A stretch of DNA of 9,355 nt. Source: Candidatus Peregrinibacteria bacterium CG11_big_fil_rev_8_21_14_0_20_46_8. GTDB taxonomy: Bacteria > Patescibacteriota > Gracilibacteria > UBA1369 > UM-FILTER-53-11. The DNA is taken from positions 8,285 to 17,639 of the forward strand of contig PCVQ01000056.1 in the NCBI GenBank assembly GCA_002796025.1. The letters run 5' to 3'. This document shows positions 1 to 6,457 of the stretch, in pieces; positions within the stretch are counted from its first letter, which is position 1, and each line of letters opens with the position of its first letter. Both the position numbers and the translations under genes were made by a program. Under the pieces are notes generated by a model. It did no database searches and was not told the origin of the DNA. It worked only from the letters and a program-made list of their open reading frames with translations.

Positions 1-807
1 CGGTTGGTTGGTGCGCGTGCCGTCGGGTAGTGTACAGAAACTTTGCTGGCCGGGTACCGGCACCGGATGCTGAAAAAAAGCCAGATGTGCGCCGCTTGTT
101 GCACGCTCAACATAGCGCAGACGAATCGGGGAGCCGTCAGCTGAGACAATCTCTACACTGTCAGAAATTGCCTGTGGCACGGTATTGTCTGCTGCAATAA
201 ATTGATGAATAAAGAAGCGGTCCTGTAAATCTGTAGCATATGAGGTAACGTTGCGATCGTATTGTAGTGTGCCCGAGGTGTCGCTTTGATTTGCGCCATA
301 GCGCACATACGTGCGTACGTTCCGTGCCACGCTGCGTGGCTGCGCGCCGGCTGCAGCATCATCGGTATTGTGAAATTGATCCGCAACATTATGTACATAG
401 CCGAGAAATTGAATGCGGTCGCCGACCTGTACTTCGAGCCGTTCGCCAAATGACGTGTCGGTACCACCGCGCCGTCTGCGTGCACTTAAAAATCTTCGCT
501 CATCGCTAAAGACATCGCGCAGCATTTTATTATCCGAGTATGCATTAAAAGAAGGAAAGCAGAGGCCAATCGGAAAACAGCGGCCAAAACTCGCATCGCG
601 CTGATCGCACACCGCACCGCGTGTGGTGTGTAAAATGCCATCCGGCTGGGGATCGAACGGACCGTTACAAACCGCACCAAAGCGTGGCGGCGGATTAATA
701 GGATGATTCGCCTGCGTTGCTCCCACGCTCAGGGCAGCGAGCAGTGCAATCATCACAAGGCGAGTCCACCAAACCGAAGGTTTTTTTATAAGCTTGCTTC
801 GGCTCAA
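1..807 (-). CDS. Exported surface protein, 3' end cut by the window edge
   Basis: An open minus-strand frame runs without a stop from the left edge past position 807. From the TTG at 807 it encodes 269 residues in the window. A clear signal peptide is visible: a basic n-region (K5, K8, K9, R16), a hydrophobic core at residues 17-30 (LVMIALLAALSVGA), and a TQA cleavage motif before N34. The mature part has four cysteines (C47, C67, C77, C83) that could form disulfides. From residue 87 the pattern FNAYSDN, then DERRF, then VQVGDRIQFLGYVHN, then AADNTVPQAISDSVEI resembles, from memory, extracellular beta-domains of Patescibacteria and actinobacterial surface proteins (DUF11-like, FN-Y-T-N / DER-F / YVHNNA pattern). 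The start is uncertain. ATG 879 (overlapping the upstream gene by 14 bases), GTG 756 and ATG 753 are in frame. I prefer 807 because 753 and 756 lose the basic n-region and 879 makes the n-region very long. It is the third gene of the minus-strand block. The function is likely cell-surface; the ligand is unknown. Confidence 0.8.
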   Translation of the reverse strand, partial: MSRSKLIKKPSVWWTRLVMIALLAALSVGATQANHPINPPPRFGAVCNGPFDPQPDGILHTTRGAVCDQRDASFGRCFPIGLCFPSFNAYSDNKMLRDVFSDERRFLSARRRRGGTDTSFGERLEVQVGDRIQFLGYVHNVADQFHNTDDAAAGAQPRSVARNVRTYVRYGANQSDTSGTLQYDRNVTSYATDLQDRFFIHQFIAADNTVPQAISDSVEIVSADGSPIRLRYVERATSGAHLAFFQHPVPVPGQQSFCTLPDGTRTNQP

Positions 808-832
808 AACCGGCAGAGCCGGATTTTGAGCC
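801..832. repeat. Imperfect palindrome (hairpin) at the start of the exported gene
   Basis: The left arm GGCTCAAAACCGGC (801-814) pairs with the right arm GCCGGATTTTGAGCC (818-832) around the 3-base loop AGA, with one bulged base. Neither strand has a T-run immediately after the stem, so it is not a canonical Rho-independent terminator. In minus-strand mRNA it lies between the 77-residue gene and the exported gene, and it covers the candidate TTG start at 805-807. A second short pairing, CCGAAG (774-779) with CTTCGG (797-802), overlaps its left end and could compete with it. Possible roles are an interspersed palindromic element, an mRNA-processing or stability hairpin, or a translation-control hairpin. 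The sequence alone does not decide between them. Confidence 0.7.
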
Positions 833-839
833 TTGCTGC

Positions 840-860
840 GCGCTCGCGCCGTGCGCTCGC
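840..860. repeat. GC-rich direct repeat beside the palindrome
   Basis: The octamer GCGCTCGC occurs at 840-847 and again at 853-860, a 13-base period. It lies just right of the palindrome and before the stop codon of the 77-residue gene. It may be part of the same repeat element. No function can be assigned. Confidence 0.4.
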
Positions 861-865
861 ATGAA

Positions 866-1099
866 TTAAAAGTTGTCATAGATTTGTATATCTTCAATTA
901 CAGGATTTTCATTTTCACCGTCGGCGTTATAGTCCAGGCCGACACCGCTGGTTTGTGCATTAAGTGCTTCGACACGCGCCGTCTCTTCTGCATCGAATAT
1001 TTCCTGCGTCATTTCTTGATTGCGCGGGATAAAGATTGCGAGCAGCACGATGAGCGCAACTGCTGCAATAAGTCCGATAATAATATTTTGTTTTTTCAT
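866..1099 (-). CDS. Small single-pass membrane protein (77 aa), unknown function
   Basis: I do not recognise a family. The protein starts with MKKQN, followed by one strongly hydrophobic segment at residues 6-24 (IIIGLIAAVALIVLLAIFI). This fits an uncleaved signal anchor with a short cytoplasmic N-terminus and about 50 residues outside. The outer part is acidic and ends in a stretch with a D56-Y-N58-A-D60-G-E62 pattern that resembles the start of an EF-hand or dockerin calcium loop. The usual acidic residue at loop position 12 is V67 here, with E69 and D70 two and three residues later, so calcium binding is only a suggestion. The ATG lies two bases after the TAA of the giant gene, which strongly suggests translational coupling. 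A weak GGTGA lies 12 bases upstream of the start. It probably belongs to one transcription unit with its neighbours and could anchor or chaperone one of them at the membrane. Confidence 0.75.
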   Translation of the reverse strand: MKKQNIIIGLIAAVALIVLLAIFIPRNQEMTQEIFDAEETARVEALNAQTSGVGLDYNADGENENPVIEDIQIYDNF

Positions 1100-1101
1100 A
1101 A

Positions 1102-4100
1102 TTATGAGAAGTCACCAAGTGAAGTTGTACCCGAGTCTGATTCGGTACTAGGTGGAGGATTGTTTGCGGCAACATCTTGCTCAAATTCGCTTGGCGGAGC
1201 CTGAATCGGCGTGTCGCCGCTTGGTTGATTATTGAGTCCACCGCCCGAAGCGCTTCCGCCGAGATCGCCAGTAGTTGATTCCGGATTTGTTTTTTCTGAT
1301 TCCACAGGTTTGACCGGTGGAATTTTTACCGTAACAACGGGTGGTTCTTGTGGGATTGTAGGGGTTGGTTCGCGTCCGGGTGGAATTTCTTCCGGCGGTT
1401 CTTCTGGCTCTGCGGGAGGAATTCGCTCGCGCTCGCGCGGCGGTGGTGGCGGCTTCTCTGCAATTGGTGCCGGCAGTGCCAGACCAATCGGAACAAAGAC
1501 CGGCATGCGGGCAACGTGTCCTTTTACATCGATTAATCCCTCGCTCAAACTGGCAAAGTAAAGTTTTTTGCGTTCAGGCTTATATTCCAGTGCAAACTCT
1601 TCGTGCAAGAGTCCGCTGATATTTCCACACTTTTTAAATGCACCCATCGAGACATCGAGGGGCTCAATGTGCAGTGTAAAATATTTGTTGAGTTCGAGTG
1701 TTTTTTGTCCTTTTAATTGGGCTTCGCGAATACGTGCTCCGGTATAAAGATAATCTCGCACGGCACCAATATTTTTCTCGGTAATATCCGCACGAGGATT
1801 TTTATAGAGTTTTTGCAGCGCTTCCACTTGTTCCGGCTTCATTGCCGCGGCAATAAGTTGGCCGGCCTTTAACATGAGCGGAGAGCGGAGTTGTGCATGT
1901 ACCTGTGCTTTATCTACATTCTTTAATTCCGGCACCGTTGGAGTTGGTGAGAGATTTTCGATCCAGAATTTTGCAACATCGCCCTCAGCGCCTCCGGCCT
2001 TTAGATTAAGCGGACGCTTCCCCATAACACCCCACTCAGTTCCAACTTGATGATAATTAAAGTGGCGGCGCAAACCGGTTACCCGGTAGGTACCGACAAC
2101 AGTTGCAAAGAGCGCACCTTTTTTAACTTCAGAAAATTTTTCGCTCGATACGTCGACCTTCAACATCTCATCGTATGTCCACTTCACGGCAGCTGCCGCC
2201 TTTTTCTCTGCATCTTTTTGTCCTTCAAAATGCTTGGCAAAAAATGCCTCCAGCATCGGCTTCTCAAAGTTATCGAGATATTTTTTATAGAGCTTCTTTG
2301 CCTGCTCTTTGCTGCCGCGCTGAATATTTTGAAAGCTCTCAGTCATCAAGCCAAAGATAACGGCATCCATCTCAAGCGGATTGAGTTGCGGTTTGCCGAG
2401 ATGTTCGACACGCTCATTGATCTCTTTCAAAAGGTCGGTGTAGTTTTCGGACCAGGTAATATCGGTGCGTGAGCCGCGAATGTCGTACTTTTTTGTCGTG
2501 AGCGGCTTGTAGGTTTCATTCATAAAGTATGGATCCGAAGTCAGTGCACTAATGATCTCTTGCAAGTCCGGGCGCAATTTCGCCTCGGCCGGAAGTTCGT
2601 GACGCATGCTCTTTAATAAACCGTCGTATGCGCGCTGCATCTCTTCCATGCTGGTCAAATTGAGGCGATCGGCGCTCTCGAAATTTTCTTCATACCATGC
2701 GGTAAATTCATCGACGCTCCTAATATTTGTCTGCGCCTTTTCTGCACGTTCGCGCTCCAGTGCAGAGGCACGGTACCGCGCAGGACGCTTTGCCCACGAA
2801 GTTTGCGGAGTACGTTGCAGATACCAGGCCGATTCGAAGGCGACAGTTTCGAGATCGAGATTTGCATTATCGGTAATCACAAGAAAGGTATCTTCCAGCT
2901 GGCCGCGCTCACGGAAGGGATAACTTAAATCCTGGCGCTTAAAGAAGAGTTGTTTGTTATTTTTCACTGAGAGATAAAGGGAAGAGCCGCGCGCTACAAC
3001 TTGCACATCGTTTCCGAGCTTCGGATCGATATATACATTTGTATTACCGTGCGCTTCCAACACTTTTAACTTGATAAGTCCCATGTCTCGCGATTCGGAA
3101 TCGAGCAGTCCGCCCGGCTCTGCTGTAATACTCGCTTCTTTAAAGAGCTCTTCGCGCAGTCCTTTAAAGCGGTCCATCTGCGTAAAGTCGATTGCGCCCG
3201 TTGTTCTTTCGTGCCGGTATGCAAGCTCACCGCTTTTAGGGTCGCGCATGAGTTGTCCGGTGAGATGAATTTTTTCCGGTGCCACAACTGTGCCCGGTTC
3301 ATCGAGCCGCTGCAGAATTTTTTGAGTTGCCGATTTTTCCATGTAGTCCCGCGCGGTATCAACATCCGAAGCGATGCGGAAGACGAGTTTGCGGTCGTAT
3401 AGTTCAAACTTGAGTGCGATGAAAGGGCCGCTGCTGCTTATTCCAAAAAATGCGCCTTGCGGAATAAATTTTTCGATTCCCACCGGCGTTGTTTCGTCTG
3501 CCGCCTCGGCTCGGATTCCTTCTTTAAATTGTTTGTATGCTTGCACGAACATATATTTCTTTGTCGGTTCATCGATGCCGTCGATATTGTTAATGCGGTG
3601 CATGATGATGTAGAGCTCGGGATAGCGTTTTGGATTCGCCTTTACGGTCTCATAGGGTGAGGTATCTACCTCGGCAATGTGTGTTTCGGCTTCGCGCTTT
3701 GTAATGTGCTCTTCGACGCGCTCTTGGGTGCGGCTCCAATCGAGGCCTCCGCCCAAAAAGAGTCCCGGACCGCCCGGCGTTATACCGGCACCGGCTGCAA
3801 CAGTTAGTGCCATGCCCTCATATTTTTTTGTTGCACCAAGTGAGCCTCCTAAACCAACTCCAGACGCTGTTGCCGCACCGCCAAAATTTACGCTTACCGT
3901 AACATCCTTTGATACATTTATTTTTTGTCCCACCCCGAGTCCGGCACCGTACTCATTAAAATCAGAAGTCAGCGCTGCGATTTTTATTGAGGTTCCGCTT
4001 GGGAATTCATAGTTAACGCCGAGTGCACCGCCGCGGAACGATCCGCTGGTATCGATCGCCGCGCCAACGCCCACGGTTAAATCTTGCTTAAATTTTTCAA

Positions 4101-6390
4101 TATCTTCTTTGCGAAATTTGCGTGTTGCCTCTAAATCTTTTGCGATTCTTTCGACGCCGGCAGGGGAGAGCGCAAGCGTAAGATGTCGGCCGGATTCATC
4201 GAAGCGGTCGAGTGCGGCGCGTTTGCGTTCTGCATGCGTGTGCTGATACATAACCGAGCCGATTTGTACGAGCTGAGAAAAGATTTCATTTTCAACGCGT
4301 GTTGTTTTATCTTCGCTTGCCTGTAAATCGTCGAGGTCGCGCAAGTGTACCGCAGCATACAAGTTATCCATATCTGCTTTTGCATTGCCGGTGTAGATGA
4401 GCGGTTCCTCGCCGGCCATAGAGCCCACAGCATTCAGGCGCTCGATCATTTGTTTAATTGATTTGTCGTGTGTTGCTGCGCGCAATCCGCTAATTCCTAA
4501 CTGCAATAGATGATTTAAAAAACGTGTTGCCTTACCGCTATCGATCTTCGATTCGAATGTTTTTGGATCTTGTACTTCGGCTACTTCGTAGGCCATTTTG
4601 TATGCTGCTGCCGGAGAGAGCCGTTGCGTAAACCAGTCCGGGCTAATGCTTGCTGTGCGCCCGTTTAAATCTTGAAAGACAATTTCGCGCTCTTGCCGCA
4701 GGCCGAGCACCCCAGCGAGTTCGGCAATTTCAGACGTATACTCTTCGGGTGCGGTCACTTGCTCCATAAAGACCGTATACAGGGCGTGGCGCACTTTGGC
4801 ATCTTCGGGATTTTTTGCGCGGCCAGGCTCCAGTAAATTTTCGTAGTCGGTATATGACGCACTGTGCGCATCGGTATACTGGAGGTTCGCAACTAAGTTC
4901 AGCATGCGCTGCGCATAGGCGAAGTAGTCGCCAAGAATTTGCAGCACTTGATGAATTTCGTAGTGGTGCTTTGCAAGCTCGCGAATTTCTTCGGGCATCT
5001 CTTCAGGCTTTTTGCCGGCCTTTTTTTGTGCGGTAATTTCGCGCTCGATTTTTGTTAATTTTTGCAGGGATTTTTGCAGATCGCCGCTGTTGTCGTCGAG
5101 CCACTCCATGAGCGGTTTTGGAATCCATGCATGCGACTTCTTGAATGCCTCAAAGTTGCTCGAATAAATTGCATCACTGACATCGCGGAACGAGAGCGTC
5201 TCGTTGCTGTTCCAAAATCCGCTGCCTTGAATAAGGTCGCGAATTGTCTCGCGGTTCCAGCGCTGCTCGTAAAAAGGATTTTCGCGGTAGCCCTTTGCAC
5301 CGCCTTCGTACGCTTTTGCGCCTGCGGTTTTTGGCTGTTCACGTAAAAGTGCGTCGAGCTCGTTCGCATGATTTAACTGGTTCCAGCGCCGGTCAAAAAC
5401 TTCCGCATCTTCATCGCGGATCATGGGGTCGATATTCGTTTGTTCAACATCGTAGGGGCCGTCGCCGGTATAGGTGAGTGCGGTGACAATATAGTTGTTG
5501 CGCTCTCTTTCTATTGCATTGAGCATTGCTTCGCGCCGTTCATCGGACTCTTTTTCCATCTTACTTTTTTCTGGCATTACGGTAACCGGGCGCGGCGCAT
5601 CGGTGGCCTGCGCCGCTGGAGATTTTTTGGGCGCTGCTGAACCAGCATCAGTATCAGCACCAGCATCAGTCGTATCATCCGCCGCTCGTGTCGAATATTT
5701 CTTTCTCTTCTTTGCTTTGCGGGCCGCCTCCTTTGCAATCTCATCTTCGACCATCCGGGCCAAAAAGCTGGTGGTCGGGGAGTCGTACGAATAGATTTTT
5801 AATTTGCGCAGTGATTTGCTGCTTGTGCGGCGCGTTGCGAATCTGTGCATTGCTTCATCACGCTCAACTTGATACTCCGCCTGAATCAGCTCTTTAAAAA
5901 ACTCGTGCATCGAAAAGACCGCGATACTTTCGCCGTCCTCATTTTTGTAAATGACATTGCCGTTGAGTATTTGGATGCTGTCTATACTGTCAACGTTACC
6001 CCGAAAGACCGGCAGAATATTCGCATTATTAAGCGATTTTTGAAGCTTGCCAAAATCTTTCCCCTGCGTAATTTTGCCAATAATTGAGTCGGCCAAATGT
6101 CCTTTTGCATCTCCGATTTTGTCGAATTCTTGTTTAAATGCCGTTTGAATTGCAGCTTTCGTTTGCTCTTGCCACGATGCGCCAGTCCGAAACTTTATTT
6201 CCGGACTTTTAATATTTTTCAGCCGCTCAAGCTCATCTTTTGGATTCAATTTCGGCCCTTCGGCACCGCCGGCATCGCGCGCCTCGGGTGACTTTGCAAG
6301 AAATATAAAATTTTTTCCTGCACTGTGCAGCTCACTAGGCCGAAAATCGTCGAAACATATAAGCAATTTTTGTCGCATTTTTGTTTTCAA
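1102..6390 (-). CDS. Giant protein of unknown function (1762 aa) with a beta-barrel-like segment and proline-rich tail
   Basis: One uninterrupted frame ends in TAA. I do not recognise the family. The listed start is TTG 6390; ATG 6378 (residue 5, MRQKLL) is an equally good or better start. There is no signal peptide and no clear transmembrane helix. Layout: a mixed N-terminal region (1-213); a highly charged, low-complexity linker (about 214-291) with KAKKRKK and Asp/Ala/Thr repeats; a long, mostly helical region (about 292-769); a Gly-rich block of about eight alternating strands with short turns (770-888, for example LTVGVGAAID, KIAALTSDFN and LFLGGGLDW), which looks like a membrane beta-barrel; a mixed region with another beta-rich stretch (about 1103-1165, LIKLKVLEAHGNTNVYI); a helical region (about 1200-1640); and a Pro/Glu/Gly/Ser-rich tail (1646-1762). 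Only two cysteines were seen. No catalytic motif was recognised. The coupled membrane protein and exported protein downstream suggest a surface-related job. Alternatives are a cytoplasmic scaffold or a protein exported by a non-Sec route. Confidence 0.85.
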   Translation of the reverse strand: MKTKMRQKLLICFDDFRPSELHSAGKNFIFLAKSPEARDAGGAEGPKLNPKDELERLKNIKSPEIKFRTGASWQEQTKAAIQTAFKQEFDKIGDAKGHLADSIIGKITQGKDFGKLQKSLNNANILPVFRGNVDSIDSIQILNGNVIYKNEDGESIAVFSMHEFFKELIQAEYQVERDEAMHRFATRRTSSKSLRKLKIYSYDSPTTSFLARMVEDEIAKEAARKAKKRKKYSTRAADDTTDAGADTDAGSAAPKKSPAAQATDAPRPVTVMPEKSKMEKESDERREAMLNAIERERNNYIVTALTYTGDGPYDVEQTNIDPMIRDEDAEVFDRRWNQLNHANELDALLREQPKTAGAKAYEGGAKGYRENPFYEQRWNRETIRDLIQGSGFWNSNETLSFRDVSDAIYSSNFEAFKKSHAWIPKPLMEWLDDNSGDLQKSLQKLTKIEREITAQKKAGKKPEEMPEEIRELAKHHYEIHQVLQILGDYFAYAQRMLNLVANLQYTDAHSASYTDYENLLEPGRAKNPEDAKVRHALYTVFMEQVTAPEEYTSEIAELAGVLGLRQEREIVFQDLNGRTASISPDWFTQRLSPAAAYKMAYEVAEVQDPKTFESKIDSGKATRFLNHLLQLGISGLRAATHDKSIKQMIERLNAVGSMAGEEPLIYTGNAKADMDNLYAAVHLRDLDDLQASEDKTTRVENEIFSQLVQIGSVMYQHTHAERKRAALDRFDESGRHLTLALSPAGVERIAKDLEATRKFRKEDIEKFKQDLTVGVGAAIDTSGSFRGGALGVNYEFPSGTSIKIAALTSDFNEYGAGLGVGQKINVSKDVTVSVNFGGAATASGVGLGGSLGATKKYEGMALTVAAGAGITPGGPGLFLGGGLDWSRTQERVEEHITKREAETHIAEVDTSPYETVKANPKRYPELYIIMHRINNIDGIDEPTKKYMFVQAYKQFKEGIRAEAADETTPVGIEKFIPQGAFFGISSSGPFIALKFELYDRKLVFRIASDVDTARDYMEKSATQKILQRLDEPGTVVAPEKIHLTGQLMRDPKSGELAYRHERTTGAIDFTQMDRFKGLREELFKEASITAEPGGLLDSESRDMGLIKLKVLEAHGNTNVYIDPKLGNDVQVVARGSSLYLSVKNNKQLFFKRQDLSYPFRERGQLEDTFLVITDNANLDLETVAFESAWYLQRTPQTSWAKRPARYRASALERERAEKAQTNIRSVDEFTAWYEENFESADRLNLTSMEEMQRAYDGLLKSMRHELPAEAKLRPDLQEIISALTSDPYFMNETYKPLTTKKYDIRGSRTDITWSENYTDLLKEINERVEHLGKPQLNPLEMDAVIFGLMTESFQNIQRGSKEQAKKLYKKYLDNFEKPMLEAFFAKHFEGQKDAEKKAAAAVKWTYDEMLKVDVSSEKFSEVKKGALFATVVGTYRVTGLRRHFNYHQVGTEWGVMGKRPLNLKAGGAEGDVAKFWIENLSPTPTVPELKNVDKAQVHAQLRSPLMLKAGQLIAAAMKPEQVEALQKLYKNPRADITEKNIGAVRDYLYTGARIREAQLKGQKTLELNKYFTLHIEPLDVSMGAFKKCGNISGLLHEEFALEYKPERKKLYFASLSEGLIDVKGHVARMPVFVPIGLALPAPIAEKPPPPPRERERIPPAEPEEPPEEIPPGREPTPTIPQEPPVVTVKIPPVKPVESEKTNPESTTGDLGGSASGGGLNNQPSGDTPIQAPPSEFEQDVAANNPPPSTESDSGTTSLGDFS
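1105..1455 (-). other. Proline-rich disordered C-terminal tail of the giant protein (residues 1646-1762)
   Basis: After a short hydrophobic stretch (MPVFVPIGLALPAPIA) the protein becomes low complexity: KPPPPP, repeated PPxEP and IPP units with Glu and Arg, then a Gly/Ser/Asn/Thr-rich end. Such tails are typically extended and disordered, and act as spacers across a wall or as docking sites. There is no LPXTG motif and no terminal membrane anchor. Confidence 0.75.
3730..4083 (-). other. Gly-rich beta-strand block inside the giant protein (residues about 770-887)
   Basis: About 118 residues show an alternating small/hydrophobic pattern broken every 10-14 residues by turn sequences: TSGSF, FPSG, DFNEYG, VSKD, TASG, KKYEG, TPGGPG. 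Roughly eight strands can be counted (LTVGVGAAI, ALGVNYEF, SIKIAALTS, GAGLGVGQKI, VTVSVNFGG, VGLGGSLGA, ALTVAAGAGI, LFLGGGLDW). This is how transmembrane beta-hairpins of outer-membrane barrels or pore-formers look. It is a reading by eye, not a predictor result. Gly-rich soluble beta-structures are the main alternative. Confidence 0.5.
5638..5680. repeat. Short imperfect tandem repeat in the charged linker
   Basis: Two near-identical units of about 18 bases, each beginning ACCAGCATCAGT, encode the Asp/Ala/Gly/Thr-rich run TTDAGADTDAGSAA near residues 238-251 of the giant protein. This looks like slippage-type expansion in a flexible linker. No separate function is implied. Confidence 0.5.
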
Positions 6391-6409
6391 TTAATCTAAA
6401 AATTATACC
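6381..6409 (+). promoter_or_regulatory. Possible sigma70-type promoter for the TIM operon
   Basis: On the plus strand, TTGTTT (6381-6386) is followed after 17 bases by TATACC (6404-6409). This would start transcription near 6416, about 40 bases before the GTG of the isomerase. The hexamers match consensus only moderately. Its -10 overlaps the minus-strand TATAAT, so the two promoters would compete for the same bases. Confidence 0.3.
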
Positions 6410-6410
6410 A
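6402..6410 (-). promoter_or_regulatory. Extended -10 promoter for the giant gene
   Basis: The minus strand reads TGG-TATAAT at 6410-6402: a consensus -10 hexamer with the TGn extension that can replace a strong -35. No good -35 lies 17 bases upstream (TTTCGT). The expected transcription start, near 6395, leaves a leader of only about 5 bases to TTG 6390 or about 17 to ATG 6378, with no Shine-Dalgarno. The mRNA would therefore be nearly leaderless. The element matches consensus well, but it has not been tested. Confidence 0.55.
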
Positions 6411-6457
6411 GAAAAGGACTCTTTACGAAAGCCTTAAAACAGGTTAGGCTGCGAGAC

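Noticed and set aside
153..680. Minus-strand frames at 153-485 and 486-680 and plus-strand frames at 267-604
   Set aside because: They are shadows of the open exported-protein frame, which runs without a stop through the whole stretch and has a coherent domain pattern.
801..832. Rho-independent terminator after the 77-residue gene
   Set aside because: The stem is strong, but no T-run follows it on either strand. The nearest T-run on the plus strand (781-787) lies before the stem.
695..862. 55-codon minus-strand frame beginning 3 bases after the membrane gene stop (MRAHGASAQQ...)
   Set aside because: It lies across the palindrome and then overlaps the exported gene in another frame. Its composition looks like translated repeat, and the overlapped frame has a much better signal-peptide reading.
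833..1204. 123-codon plus-strand frame
   Set aside because: It is antisense to the membrane gene and the end of the giant gene, has Cys-rich low-coherence sequence, and has no start signals.
2047..2472. 141-codon plus-strand frame
   Set aside because: It is antisense to the giant gene, whose frame is continuous with sensible composition. The plus-strand translation matches nothing I recognise.
6430..6450. Small hairpin AGCCT...AGGCT before the isomerase start
   Set aside because: There are only five base pairs with an 11-base loop, which is expected by chance. It could mask the weak AGG, but the evidence is too thin.
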